This document shows, piece by piece, positions 1 to 14,033 of a stretch of DNA of 64,000 nucleotides (position 1 is its first letter; each line of letters opens with the position of its first letter). Below the pieces are notes generated by a model. That model saw nothing but the letters and a program-made list of their open reading frames with translations, was not told where the DNA came from and did no database searches. Made by a program: the position numbers and the translations under genes. This stretch comes from Chaetorhynchus papuensis (taxonomy: Eukaryota; Chordata; Aves; Passeriformes; Rhipiduridae), in contig VWYX01000409.1 of assembly GCA_013396525.1 (NCBI GenBank), positions 62,001 through 126,000 of the forward strand, read 5' to 3'.

Positions 1-2486
1 ATGGGATTCTGACTAGAGAAATCATCTATTTCAAAGAGGATGGTAAAAAACTGTCACTTGTTTTTAAAATTAAATTTTATTATCCTACAGTACAATTCTC
101 GTTAGCAGATTTTCCAGCCAATTTGCCCATTTTTGTTTTGTGGATCCTGTATTTTCTAGTTGTCATTATCAATAGATTTGAAAGGAGTCCTTTGAAAAGG
201 AGGGAGGAAAAAAGCAATTTTATTTTAAGGCATGACTCCTAGTAACATTTCTGGTGAGTTTTTGTCATCTTTTTTTGATATCTTCTGATGTTATACACTT
301 AATGTAATGTGCCTGTTGCTGCTTCATTCTCTTTTCTCTTCCTTCCACCTTTCATTATCTAGTCTACTTTTATGAACATAAATTTCCCTCTCTGCAGAAG
401 CAGTCATGTCAAAACACTTTCTACCAGCCACTGATCTATGGTGGGATTCTATTGCAATCCAAGGGATTGCTCTTTTAAGAATCTCATTAAAGTCTGAACA
501 AACAATATGAAATGAAAAATCCTTCCCCAAGGCACATAGGCTGTAGACAATACTGCTTTGCAAAGCTAGATAGGTGAGACGATATTAGACAGGCGATAAT
601 GGAAATATCAGAAGGATTTCATAGCTAAAAATGTGTAACAATTATGGTCAAGAAAGTGGCCCATTTTCTGATTTTAAACATTAAGTGTAATTCACAGATG
701 AGAGAGCATAAACACACAAAATCTTTCCTGATAAGGCATTGGTCAGAGGGCATGTTTCTCATGGACTTTTTGTACCTCTACTGAAAATTTTACAGTGATT
801 TTTCCTTTAAAGATCCTCACCAAAAAATATACCAAAAGTTGGGGTTTAGTATCTTTTTTTAAAAGAAAAATAATCGAAGCAAAAAATGTAGTTATGTTAG
901 CATGCTTTTAAAGTTCACATTCTATAAATATTATCAACTAATGTACTAGAACTGATTTTTTTATCTGAGGCGTGGTCATAATAGAAGATCTTGCCAGTCA
1001 TTAATCTGTGGGAAACTTCTGTTAGTTTTTAAAATACTTGTATTTAAACACATAAAGACTGGTTGATAACTGAGTATTTCATAAAATTTTATCTGCACTC
1101 AGGGCTTAACTAAATTTGTCTTTCTGAACAGCTTTTTTTATGGTAGCGGAGCAGTTTGTTACTGTACTTGTCTCCTGAGAAGGAAAGAAGAGCTTGAAAG
1201 CTCTTATTCCTAAAAGGGTGATGGGATTAGAGAGATGCTCCAGAGACAGTGGGGAAAAAAAAATATTTTCTAAATTAGACCCTTTGAAAATTGTTGTATT
1301 CTCTTGCTACTGAGACTTTTAGCGGTGGGGTTCATGGCAATTCCTGTACTCTTCTGGGTGGCCAGAGTCTGGCACTGTTCAGAGCAGACTTGTGAGTTGG
1401 GCATTTTTTTTCTGTTTGTATTTTTGGGTGGAAGGCTGAGTGGTTTTCGTTTTGGTACAGACCTCATTGCAGGTATTCATTGCCTCTCTCATTTCCATGT
1501 ACAATCTGCTCTTGTTTCTGTAGCTGTATATTTGCCATGAAAGTGCCAAGGCAAGGTAATCTAATGTAATTGTCCCTAAATTAAAGCTTGAAAAAAGAGG
1601 TGATTAATGTTAAAATCCATAGCTTCTAAACAGAGATATGTTACACAACATGTAACTTGCTTTTGTGTGCTTTGGACAGTTAGGAGTTTTGTTTTGGGGT
1701 TGGGTGCTGCTTGTCTCCATATTCCACTAATGTTTCCTTTCTGGATTTACTCCCAAGGTGTTAACAAAGGGTTTATCAACAGAATTCATTCATGAAACGG
1801 GAAGGTTCAGCTGTTTGAGGATTACACACTGTCAATTAAGACAAATAGTTATTGGCTGGTGGGAAGCTCGTGAGCAAGTAATTACAAGAGATGTTCCCTG
1901 TTGAACCACCACACATAATCCATCAGATTTCAAGTGATGTAGATTAGGCTGATAAATTGAGTTCCATCGTTTGTACCTCTCTCTACTGAGGGCTCTTGCA
2001 CTTCTTAAATTTTGTTTGCCCTTGCGAGTGGGGAAGAAAAACCTTTTTAAAAATTCATTGAAGTCATTATTAACTGAGCTGAGAAAATCATATGGAATCA
2101 AAGCTCCTACTTAACACCTGGTTGGAGGCTGGGCTGCCCAGGTTTGACTGGGAAATGCCATTTGGTCCCATCTCCTGTAGACCAGAGCAAGGACTGCAGA
2201 ATAACCAAGATGTGGTAATTACCTCTTTCCAATTAATTACTAACCACACAGCACAAGGCAGGCAGTCCAGGGAAGGCAATTTCAAGAGAGGGGCCATAGG
2301 TGAGTCAAATCAGGCAGTGACTTGCTCAAAATCTCTGCAAAAGTGGTTTGTTTTTGTCTGCTATTCACAGAGAAAAGGAGCCAGCAGAGCTTTGTGCACT
2401 GTGAAGATACAAATTTTCATACACACATCAGTTTAAAAATTCTATGTTTCCACAACCAAACACATTCAAATGATTTTATATCTTCC

Positions 2487-2503
2487 AAAAAAAAAAAAAA
2501 AAA
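2487..2503 (+). repeat. poly(A) run, 17 bases
   Basis: Uninterrupted A17. No recognisable retroposon body lies upstream and no clear target-site duplication was found, so it is listed only as a homopolymer. Confidence 0.9.
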
Positions 2504-3032
2504 GAGAAATATTGGAAATATTAAAGACACACTGGTCAGAAAAGTCACTGAATGTCAGATGTCAAAATTTACAAATTTGCACTGAGTTTTTCCTTTTTAG
2601 ATCAAAATCACTGGCCATATAGAATTGTGACATAAGCATGTCAACAACATTATCAATCCCATAAAAAAGAGAAGATATGATGGCGTTGCATGCTTTAGCT
2701 CAAAGATTGGTTTTTATAGTGTTCATTGTTGTAGCTATTAATGGAAGTAAAAATGAACTTATGTGCGTTCATGCTGTGGAATAAATGGAATGAATATTAA
2801 AAACTAGTACTTTGAAAAGCAGAGGGGGAAAAAAAATCACGTGATGGTAAATGGATATGTTTGAGCCCTAATGGGTTAAAAATAATTAATTTTTGTTTAT
2901 AGTTGCCAGTTAAAACCCAGACATCACCTGGCACTCTTATGAGATGGACTGTTCCCATGTCCATCTCATACCATGTCTGAGCACAACATGCAGGAAAAGG
3001 AAATGTATAATTATATGGTCAGGACAAGGAGA

Positions 3033-3084
3033 ATTTATTTTTTTATTTTATTTTTTTTTTTATTATTATTTATTTATTTATTTT
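3033..3084 (+). repeat. T/A-rich low-complexity tract with TTTA units
   Basis: Almost only T and A. The right part (3067-3084) is a short array of TTTA units, and the left part is T runs broken by single A. Simple repeat with no sign of function. Confidence 0.85.
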
Positions 3085-6000
3085 AAATCAGTCTTCAGTG
3101 CTTTGGGGACAATACGGTGAGGAGAAACAAGGACAGAGACTTGTAGCACACCTTACGGCTTCAAAGGGCTGTTATATTTTCCATCAATATCCTGGATTTT
3201 GCTTTAGTGAAGACAAAGTCACCCGTGGGATCTATATCATGAAGCTGATCTTAAATTTCCCTGTGGTTCATTCTCTGCTTGCACTGACAGGAGTGGTGTG
3301 AATAGTGAAGATGGGCCTGATTCAGGGGATATTCACCCAAATTGCTGGGGCTGCTAAATCTTTAATGGCCTAATAATAATGTCTGAATTGTTTCTGGCTA
3401 CTAACTAGTTCCTCTGTGGTTTTTGTTGATTTTTTTTTTTTTTAAAGGGTAAGTTTGTTTGTACCTGAGCTCTTACGACACCAGGTCAAACTGTGGTGTC
3501 TTGTCAGATGCAGATTTTGTTGCATATGCCTGATTAGGAACACACGAATAAGGACACATACAGAATTCCCCTTGTTCTGTTAAGTAGATGCTTTTGTCAT
3601 GAATCTGTTTCAGGAACGTTATTCTGAACTCTGTGGACCATATAATACTGGATTATTTGCATGGTATACAAAATATCTGGATTTTTCTCAACAGGACAGA
3701 AATCCTGTAGGCTGAATCAACATGTCACCTTTGATTTAAAGGGGTGGTTTTCTAAAAAAAAAACTTCCAGAATGATCCATCTCCGTAGGCATATTTTGTG
3801 TCTAATAATGCAGTGCAGTATCAATATATCTGATTTTTAGTGAGGATGAGCTGTACTTTGTGTTTAGGACAGTCTATTAACATACATATCTTTTCTGCCT
3901 AAGCTGTCCTGTTAACTGTGGGAAGTTGGGTTGTATAAATGGAATGCAGTGGATCCCCAGCAAGGCGCACTGAAGCACTTTGTGGCATCTGGTTTGGGTT
4001 TTTTTGTAATTTCTGTTATTTTATTGCCTAGATAAACTGATGCAGTTTGGTTGAAACACCCAGAACTAGAAGGTACCACGTGCTGGGTAACTGAGAAGTG
4101 AGGTGGTTCATGCCTTGGAGTGAGATTTGTTAAGGTTTCATTGCAATGTTTCCAGGGCATTTCCTGTGCTTTTGGGAGCCTGGGCTGATCTTAGTTCTGG
4201 CAAAACTGAAACTGAAGCCTTGTTACCGAGTTGTCTTCCACACTGATGATTAAATTTAAGGCACTCTTAAGAGACTGTCCTAGGATGCTGAGCCACCCCA
4301 GCACTTTTCCCTCTCCATGTTCTGAGTACATTAAAAGATAATCAGAAATGTTTTCTCAAGGTGTGAGAGCAATAACATGTCTCCATTTGCTGTAGGTATT
4401 TACATTTAAAAAAAAAATGTAATCAGGATACTTTTCTTTTTCCTTCCCCAGAAGTTGCATTATAAAGTGAATTTGGGTGTAGCATGAGTACATTGTCAGT
4501 GTGTTGTTCGCTTTTTTTTAATTAAAACCTTAGTCAGTCAGATCTCATTAGGCATCTTACATGTCATTAATTTATAAAGAAAATGCTGCATGTATTAAAA
4601 TGTAATTTTGGTTAATGCATAACAACTAAAATTATTAATGATTTTTTTCTGGTAGTCATTACCTTTCAAACCTCTTTCTCCGTGGAAATCTACAGCAGCT
4701 GAAATAGCAGAACACTGTGTGAAGTACAATATCTAACAGAAATTACTGAGGATGTGCCACAGCAATGACAAACATTTGTGATAAAAACCCCACCATCTCT
4801 TTCTGCTCCAGCAAAGCAGGCGAACATCTGTACACTGCTTATTGAGTGTACTTATTGAGACGTGTATGAGAGCAGAGTGCTGTGCACGTGGCTAAATAGA
4901 AATGTATTTAGGAAAAAACAGATGAAACTTGGACTGCAGTTTGTTGGAAAATAGGTTGATGGAGAAATACGCAGATAAGGAAGAAAATTATCCTATTCTA
5001 CAGTGTTACCATAATAGTTCACTTTGTGAGGTAAAAATTCAGTTCAGATTGAAGCTAAGAGATAACACAGATGTAGAAAAGATATAAACCCAGCTTCTTC
5101 CAGGCTGCATTCCATTAGTAACATGTAAAACACAGAATATCCTGTCCTTTCTGTGTAGCACCTTGGATCATTTCAACATTTTTCACTGTTACTGTGACTG
5201 GGCTTTGTTCTGTACATCTTGGTCGAGATGTTGGTGACATCGGCACTGACTTCAGCGGTCCAAGTGCCATCTCCTGCCTCCTGTTCGGAGATAAAACATT
5301 GTTCCAGCCACTCTCTCGGAACCAGGAGATTGCCTGCTGCAAAACCAGGCTATCAGCATTTATTAGCATGGCATTCTTCACAAGCCTAAGACAAATGAAA
5401 CATTTCAAAGGAGCGGAGCATGTTGGGTTGTTGGTTCCTGTTTCTCCTGAGAGGGACAGGATGCTTTTCCCTTTGACTCATACATATACATGTGTATGTG
5501 CTTCCATGTAAGAATTAACGTTTACAAATCGAGGTTTTGTTGTTGGTGGGTTTTACTAACTCAGGAATGTTACATTGTTACATTTGAACACATTGAGGTT
5601 AACCATGGTTTTGAAATTACCGGTGTGTAATTTTTGGAAGCGAAGCGAAGAGAGTTTATTGCCTTAATTACAGTGTAATGTTCATATTAAATATATTTAT
5701 ATTTTAAAATTCCGGTTTTAAGGAGATTTTAATAGAAGCTGGAGCTGATGAGGCAAAGCAATGCAAAAAGGCTGTTCCAGATGGCATTCATCCAGAGGGA
5801 GACATTTGTGTATTGACAACGGTGGAAATGTATGGAAAGAGAAATAAGCAGCGAGTAGGAGACTAGTGAAGAGAAACTGAGTGAGAACAGTCCAGGATTC
5901 AGTCTGCTGTTGCAAGGAGAGGAGTAGCAGTGTTCTCTACATGCGTAATCTGTTCCCAGGGAAAGGTGCTGAGAATAGTAAGTGTTTCAGTCAAGCAGTA

Positions 6001-8339
6001 AGGGAGAGGAGTGAGTCAGCAGGGCAGTTGTAGATGAAATTCCAGAGTGGGAGAATAAAAGTTTTGCAAAAACGTGAGAAAAGAGGGAAGATGAATTTAT
6101 AGTGAAGGTCAGTCTTGATGTGATGATAGAGATATAAAGGTCATTTTTATGGATTGAAAACCATAAAGGCTGCATTGTGTGGGGCTTTAGTTACTGCCAT
6201 GGCTAATTTGGTGAACCAGGGATTTCATCTGGCATAGTGGCAATTCTTCCTTGTGTCAGAGGATACTTTTCTTCAAGGGAATGTCTCTGCAAAGCAAAAT
6301 GTTTACAATTGACTAGCTGCATTTAAAATTAATTGAAAGAAATATGAAAAATACTCTCCGGTGTTAAAAGTCTTTCCCATTCCTTTTTGATGTTGTTTAA
6401 AGTGACACCACCAATTCTAGGAAATACCTTATAACTAGCTCAGGCCAAGGTTAGAACTAAATATTGTGTCAAGGAAAGCAGGGTTTTTAGTTAAAAGCAA
6501 ATACCAGCTGCTGCCTTTGATTTTAGAAGAGAGCTTTTCTTGCTAAATGCCTCATTACAGTGTTGTGTATCTGTCCCCCTTCCATGCAACTTTTGTTCAG
6601 GCTCCTTATTCTGAAGTTGCTTTAGAATTTATTGTTTTGTTTTTAGCCCTGTGCTATTTGGATGTTTTGCTTTTAGGTATTAATTTCCTCCTCATTTGAT
6701 TTTTTCCCCTCTGTGCTGTAGAGAGTCTTCAGTGTCATGCCATAGGCACAGTGCACCAAGGGAGGCATTTTTTCACCTCCCCAGATACCAGCCAAGCAAA
6801 GGCTCCCTGTGAGGACTCCTGGGAGCCTGGAGAGTTTCATAAATTGCAGATTAATTAAGAATTGCCCTGCTTGGAGAAATAATGTGCTGCCTTGCACTTC
6901 ATAACTTCCATCTTCTGTCTCCTGTCCATCATGGCAGCATCCTCACCGTGACTCTGCTGCCCAGGATGTTGGCCTCTGCTTGGCTGACCTATTGTCCTTT
7001 GCAATTCAGAATAAAGGGGAACGTGGAGGTTTTGTAGCCACCTTCTGCAAGTAATAGATTTTTTTTTCTGCAGTGGAAAGCAGGTTGACTTAGTTACATT
7101 GCAAACTTAAAAGAGTAAATGCAATGAATTGGAGTATGCTGTTTGTAACTTGAAACTTAAAATAACACCAGAGCTTCTTCTTACTCTGCCAGAAGGAGTA
7201 ACACTTATGTCCCTTAAGAAGTCAAAGCAAGTCTGTTTTATAATGAAAATTGTTATGAGATGGTTCAGTGGCTGTATCATTGCCATCTTATCAACTTTCT
7301 GAAAGCGCTACCTATCCATCAAATGCTGATTCATTTTCCCTTATTAAAGTGACACACGATGCAAAAAAAGACACTGATGCGTTAAAAAAATAAAATTCTA
7401 CCATGAGAGTGCTTTTTTTTTAATCAGAAAATGTTGGCTTTCTGTTAGCCTGGTTTATTGTATAGTATATATTATATAGCATATCTGAAATTTTTAGCAC
7501 CTTTTCTTGGTATGAGAAATATGAAATGTGGCAAGATTTAGTTGCCAGAGTTTTTGCAGAGAATGAGCTGTTTGAGAAAACATTCTGAGCCATAAGGCAA
7601 CATGTGAACTGAATGCACTGAGATTTTGAAGGGGAAATTTTGCAAGGGCACAAAGGGGAAGGAATGTGCCTGACTGCCCTTCCATCAAAGGGTTGAATGG
7701 AGTGGGAGGGTTGCAAGTATTGCCCCCAGTCCCACATGGGCAGGGAAGTTGGTTCAGCTCCACTTGGGAACCCCAGCGAAGGGAAAAGGAGGGTAGCAAG
7801 CAGTATCTGGTACTAGTGGGGGAATAAACCCAAAGGAAAGTATTTGTTTTGTTGATACTTGCTTAAAGAGAGCTGTTTCCTAGAGGAGGATGTCTTCAGT
7901 GTCGAGGCATGTTGGATATGGCTTTCAGGTTACACTGTTGTAAGCTGCAGGGTCTAAATTATTATTACTTCATTGTACAACAGAGATGGAGCTGCCCCCT
8001 GAAAAGAACCTGCTAATACAAGCTTGTAATTTCAATTTTTCACGTGTTTTTCGTTCTGTGTGTCACTAAAAGTCTAATCTACCCAATCATTGCTTTAGGC
8101 TAATAGCCTGTAATACAGTGTAGTGTCAAAAATGTCAAACTTAGTGGAAAAAAAAAGGAAGTGTTCACTGAAACCTCTTCTTTGAATGCTTTTTTCTCCA
8201 GACGATCTAGGTTTTGTGGAATATGTGCTAATGAAATCTGAAATAAAAAGGGAAAGCTGTACAGCCATGAAACTTTTCCATGGCTAAGGTATGTGTTAAA
8301 GCTATAAATCTATTAAATAGACTTTTGAGAAGTCATTGA

Positions 8340-8365
8340 CATAAAACCTAGTAGAAGGTTTTATG
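8340..8365. repeat. Inverted repeat, 10-bp arms, 6-nt loop
   Basis: Arms cataaaacct (8340-8349) and aggttttatg (8356-8365) are perfect reverse complements around the loop agtaga. Could form a short hairpin in RNA or a cruciform in DNA. The stem is too short for a typical microRNA precursor. Function unknown. Confidence 0.8.
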
Positions 8366-9538
8366 CCAGGCATGTCAGATATATTTTGTTGTATCCTTGT
8401 TGAGGCTTGTACTTGAGCTTTTCAAAATGGAAACCTGAAAATTTTCGCCATCCGTTGGGCAAGGTGGTCGAATTCTTTGCTTTTAAGGCACTTCAGAATT
8501 TCTGTTGGGAAGTTAGGAGAGAAGGAGTAGATTCTGCAGTATTCATGCTATTTAATTGCAACAAATAGTTTAATTACCTGACTCAGCCATGTATGGCAAA
8601 CGCCTGAAATCTCCGAGGTGCTATGATGGTCCATGTGAGATGGATCCACCTGCATGTCAATTGCTGGGTCGATTTGCATAACTCCTTCAGCAGGGAGGCC
8701 ATGGAGAGTCTGCAGCAGTGGTTTTTAACAAGTCTTTGTGTTCATTGCTGTCCTTCCGTCTCTCCCATTAATATTTGTTTTGTTTTTCTCCTTCATGCTA
8801 CAGCAGTAATGCTGATGATGCAACCCCAGACAGTCATTTCTGTGTAATAGCTTTGGGCATGAAATGCTTGATTTGCACTCCTGAGCGGCTACCACGGGCT
8901 TTGCTCCCCAGGTCTGGATGGATGGGGCATCAAGGAAATGAGGAATTCTCATAAACTTGAGGGTTGAGGATATAATGCACTGAGTGAAAAAGGAACAGGG
9001 CGAATGAGTAATGCCACCACAGTGCAACTGATAACAGGAGTAAGAAACTTTCTGCTCAAGATAACAGATTTATTTGATTCAACTCTTGGGGAAAAATAAG
9101 CAAGAGTGCAATACAAAAAAAAAAAAGAAACAGATTATTCTTAGCCTACCCTACCGTATATAAACTCCTAAAAAAGCCCCAAAATTGTATACATAAATAA
9201 AGACTTTTTATGTTCTGGGCAAGGACTCATGGCAGCTTTCTCCTTAGTTATTTAGGTAGTAAATGCAGAAGAGATTATTACATGCCAATATGTTAAATAT
9301 TCTACTTTTGAAAACTCTCAGAAAGGTCAAGAATTAGAGCATTGACAGTTCCGGTTTTTCTTTCATTTAGAATTTCACAACTTCCTCCCCTTTCCCTCTT
9401 CTGCATATGAGTTCAAGAGATTTTAAAACTTTCCTTTAAATCCTCTGTAATGGTCTTAGTTAATATGATAAATGTCTAGTATCTTTGCAAAAAGTTCTGA
9501 AAAACTTGTTGCACAAAATGAATTTGAGGCTGAGCAAA

Positions 9539-9579
9539 TTTGTCCATGTAATTGTCCTGGGTTTTTGTCCATGTAATTG
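9539..9579 (+). repeat. 16-bp direct repeat with 25-bp period
   Basis: The 16-mer tttgtccatgtaattg occurs at 9539-9554 and again at 9564-9579 with no mismatch. It looks like a recent small local duplication, probably replication slippage. Confidence 0.85.
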
Positions 9580-10216
9580 AAACTTCAGTGGAAAAAAAAA
9601 ATCCATAAATAAAAATTAAATTTGCTGTTGAAATGCATAAAATCATTTGACCTCAGTGAAAATTAGTCCATGTGCAGGGAAAAGAGCGCCTGTCATTTTG
9701 CTTGTGGGTCAGAAATACGGCCAGATGACTAAGAGTGTCCTAGTAAAATATGCTGCTGCCTTTATGCCACTCTCCTCCTATACCAATAGATTGCAAAATA
9801 TGCTGTATGCCCAAAATGCCCAAATCAGCATTCAGCAAAATTTAATAGACTTGCCCTGTTCTTTTATTTTTTTTTCTTTTTTTGCCAAGAAGTTAAGGGC
9901 ATATTTTGAAAAGTAAAAATGACTGAAAATGTTCAGGATATAAATTCAAGCTGTGTAAGTAAGCATAGTATGCAGACACCAGGAATGCCAATATTCTCCA
10001 CCGATGGCATTTCTAAATATACTTTGTTTTTATTTAACAAGGCCTAAAAATTACTCTGTTTTCACTTAGAAGCAAGTCTTGAGCTTTGGTTCATGAACTT
10101 ATCTCCAACCCCCAACCCTGTAGATGCTGACAGAGCTTTAGCAGTGAATTTCTTCAGCTCTCTAGTATTTTGTGAGAACTCTGTCTTTCCCATGCAAGTT
10201 AACTAAAACAAAGTTA

Positions 10217-10476
10217 NNNNNNNNNNNNNNNNNNNNNNNNNNNNNNNNNNNNNNNNNNNNNNNNNNNNNNNNNNNNNNNNNNNNNNNNNNNNNNNNNNNN
10301 NNNNNNNNNNNNNNNNNNNNNNNNNNNNNNNNNNNNNNNNNNNNNNNNNNNNNNNNNNNNNNNNNNNNNNNNNNNNNNNNNNNNNNNNNNNNNNNNNNNN
10401 NNNNNNNNNNNNNNNNNNNNNNNNNNNNNNNNNNNNNNNNNNNNNNNNNNNNNNNNNNNNNNNNNNNNNNNNNNNN
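10217..10476. other. Assembly gap, 260 N
   Basis: Run of 260 undetermined bases. Content unknown. Apparent long ORFs crossing it are artefacts of translating N. Confidence 0.99.
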
Positions 10477-11436
10477 ACAGCGACACATCCCCGTCATTAG
10501 TTCATCACTAATTGGGAGAGCTGTGAAGAAGTCAGTGATGAGGTTAGTCTTAACCATCTGCCCAAGAAGTCTCTTCCCTGGAAGTTCACACGTGCATGCA
10601 TGGAGACACAAAACCGCAGGGTCACTGTCCTTCTATAACAAGCTACTTAGGCACAACTGAATGAACAGGATTAACTGAGTTTCTCTGCAGGGATTTATTC
10701 ATGCTTTAAGTTAGATGCAAACTCAACTCGTATCTTTATGAATTTAACTCAGTACTACTGGATTTCCACAGTGAAAAGTTTTTGTCTGCTTGAAAATAGA
10801 GCTGGCTGCATTTTCTATAATTTAAAGAATGTTTTTGTTCGGTTAAAGGACACGCTTTTGAGTAGGTGTTTTTTGGGGGGGGAGATGTTCTTCCAGCAGC
10901 GTTGCTTGATCATGTGAAGGTATCGCACCATTTAACCAACAGGCATTCACCTGTTAAATAAGTACATTCATGGTCAGTAAAGTACCAAATAAATTGCCTG
11001 TTTTTCGGTTTTAGTGACAGATTTCCCTTTAGCCCTTGCTAAAAAGGAAAGGGGGCGATGGAGTAATTTCTGCATCTTTCATTATATTAAATTGTTAGCA
11101 GTATTACTCAGATACCGCTTCACAGCATTACTTATGGTAGGATCAAAATGTTACATTCATTAAGAAATACTTAATAAATTCCTTTGACTTCAGGGAAAGT
11201 CAGGGTGACTCAGCATCTGTGGCAGACTGGCTTTAAAACATTCCTGTTGCTGTGTATATGTGCATAGAACGTCAGAAACCTAATCCATGGAAATCCATGA
11301 ATCATTAGATGACTGTGTTTTAACCTATTTCCTTCTAATCAGTACATGAGCATTTCTACATGAAATGCATCTTTTAAGTGAAATCAATACAGCAGAGTCT
11401 ATTATAGAATGTCAAAGAAAAAAATAATTGGTTACT

Positions 11437-11537
11437 GTGGGGGTTTATTTTTTCAGTTTTCTTGGGTGTTTGTTTGTTTTCTTTTTTTTTAATGTTGTTT
11501 TTGTTTGTTATGTTTGGGGTTTTTTTGGGGGGGGGGA
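11437..11537 (+). repeat. G/T-rich low-complexity tract
   Basis: About 100 bases dominated by T and G, ending in T7 followed by G10. One of a set of similar tracts scattered through the window. The G4-T7-G10 end gives at most three G-tracts of three or more at close spacing, so a stable quadruplex is uncertain. Confidence 0.8.
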
Positions 11538-14018
11538 GTTTAATAAATTGTGCTCTAAAATGAAGAACCTCTTTCCCATACAGTACTTCAGAGCAGCAAT
11601 TTGGGAAAAAAAAATGAAAGGGCTAGGAGTAGGGTTTGTGTTTTGATTGAGCCAAAATCTTCATGTTTTTCTTAAAAATACCAAGTTTCCTTTTAAATAT
11701 GTAATCAGTTGTAATGAATTTAAATTTTAATCAATTGAAAATTTCTTTAGTTGTATTTCCAAAACCCCTCTTTTTCGAAGACATAGATGTTTCATATTGG
11801 CTGTTCTTTTGAAAAATATCTTTATGAGACAATTTCTTACAGAGGGTGGGGATTTAGTCTTGGATCTGAATTAAGTTTCAGGATGAAGAGGAGCGAAGTT
11901 CATTTGCTGTCTAAAGTACAAAATAAATATTGAAACAGAATTTCAGCTCAGTTTTCTCACATTAACTTACATGATATGGTTTGACTTTATGTATAGTCAT
12001 GCCAACAAGATGCTGTTTTTAGCTATTTAGAATTCACTTTGCAATATTAAAGTCTTGGTAAAGAAGCACATAATTTGAAGAACAAAGGTTCGTAGGTGCT
12101 ACGACATGTTCTTTTTACTATGTGTGATGCATAAAATGTCAGATTATAAAATTATATGTATTATGAAGTATATATCAAAAAGTACAAGTTATAAATATAC
12201 CTTTTTTGATGTATAATTATCATGGTATGGGTCTGTTCTCGATGTGATAGGAGTGATACATTTGAATTTTTAATTTGGTTCAGTGGCAATCTGTGAGTAG
12301 GAGATTTGAGGTGAGGATAAGATGCTGTGATCCCTTTGTGTGTTCTGGGGTGCTGGAGACTTGGTCAAGGTGTTCTCACCCTTGGATCTGTTGAGTTATT
12401 CTCCTGCAGAAGTGTTGGCAGAATGTGAATTTAAAGATGGCCTGAGATGTGTTACATGGAATTGCAAGTAATTTTACCTCTCATTAAATTGATAATCAAA
12501 CCCAGTGGTTTTGAAATTCTTTTCTTCTGTTGATTTGAGGGACATCGGTGAGTTACTATGTTAAAAAAAAAAAACTTGGCAACAAAACCAAACCATATTC
12601 AAGTGCTTTTCACTTTTGAGGATAAAGTATTTTGTAACTTGAAGGATTAAGACAGAAATTTATTTTTTTCTCTCAGGTCTTCACTTGCATAGTCTAAAAG
12701 AGAAAACATTATAAATTTATTATCACTGTGAAGAGGCATTAAATTACCCAGTAAATTCTTTCTTCTATTACAACCATTTTATTTCTTTCTTTCAGCTGTG
12801 TTTAAACCTGAAATTTAATTATTGAATAAGTAAAGAAACACTGTTTAAAATTTGTAAATTTTTGAGTGCTGTTGTGTTTGATGGAATACATTTCAAGTAA
12901 TTCTGGAAGTTTTGGGATTTTTTAATTTTTATTTTTTAGACAGTGCTTTCAAAAATACATGTCACATGCCCAAATGCACATAAGAAATGGATGAGAAATA
13001 GTTTTACTTTTTAATGAGAATGGGCTGTGAAATATTTATAGTTAAAGTTTTTATACCGGACATGCACAATGCTATTTTTTAACTCTCATCAAACATGTAA
13101 TGCACTGAATTTTTGGTGTCAGGAATTATGAAAGAGCAGACATCATTAGATTGGCAAAAATGGCAAACTGCAGGCTTCAGGAAATCTTCGGTTCTGAGAA
13201 AGAAGGATCTTCTTTACAAAGAACTGGAACTTGTTCTAGGAAGAATGATCCAACTGTTTCTTCTCTCCTGAACTTTCACTTTTTGATAGTTCGGGTGATC
13301 TTAAGAAATTAGAGTATGCACATACAGCATTAAAGTTAGGCAAAGAATTGATAGTAAAACAACATTAAGAAGCCAGTTGATTTGGGGGGGAATCTTAGAT
13401 AAAGTGAAGAAACTCAGGATTTTTGCCACATTACCAATTTTATTTAGTCAGCTTCCCAAGTCTGGCACGTAATTGCTTCTTCGGCGTTACTGTTTATTTA
13501 TATATTGTTTTGTAAACATAAGGGCTATTTAAAATTTGCCTGAGGAGAAAAAAAAAATGAGGCTTAAGCTGACACTTAGAGAAAGTATAAGTAGACTGTA
13601 GCATAAATAAACATTTTAAGTGCTCTAACATTTATATACGTATAAAGTCTGTGTTTCTGTAACACATCTACGAACATGAATAGTCAGAGCAGTGCTGAAT
13701 CATTCAGAGGCTGAATTTTTTCCTTCTTAACAGCACCCTGTTTTGTTTGAATTCTCATTCTCTCTGTGACCAGTGCATGCATTGGTCGTTCTTTTTTTGA
13801 GATTTAGCTGAGATGGAAAGGGTATTGCTGAGACAGGGAAAAATGAAAGGTGTGCTAGAAAAGTATGTGGAAGCTAAGGGTTATAGAGCAGCCTCTCTAA
13901 ACTCCAGGAAGACTAAAGTTGAAGCAGAAATACAAATCCTGATCAGGTTTCATCCCAATATTTCCTGTCTATGATAGAGGTACTGAGAAGCATTTCAAAA
14001 TAATATTTTAGTCTTGTG

Positions 14019-14033
14019 GCTGCCCTCTAGTCT
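14019..14033 (-). promoter_or_regulatory. Candidate CTCF-binding site, minus strand
   Basis: Reverse complement reads AGACTAGAGGGCAGC. It agrees with the common CTCF core (C-C-A-C/G-C/T-A-G-G/A-G/T-G-G-C-A/G-G/C) at the last 12 core positions but not at the first two. CTCF is the zinc-finger architectural protein of vertebrate chromatin. Such matches also arise by chance, and occupancy cannot be judged from sequence. Confidence 0.3.

Larger units (their letters stand above)
1..10216. other. AT-rich non-coding DNA, no gene recognised
   Basis: Unique-looking AT-rich sequence with stop codons frequent in all six frames. Open frames are 62 to 114 codons and carry no recognisable domain, signal peptide or repeat. 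It holds a 17-base A run at 2487-2503, a T/A low-complexity patch at 3033-3084, a short tandem repeat at 9539-9579 and a 10-bp-arm hairpin at 8340-8365. A more GC-rich, CpG-containing patch at about 5160-5460 has an open frame on the minus strand and is discussed as a weak exon or conserved-element candidate. I see no CR1 copy here. Intergenic or intronic; the two cannot be told apart from sequence alone. Confidence 0.8.

Noticed and set aside
10162..10660. Apparent 90-162 codon ORFs on both strands
   Set aside because: They run through the 260-N gap; the open length comes from translating N.
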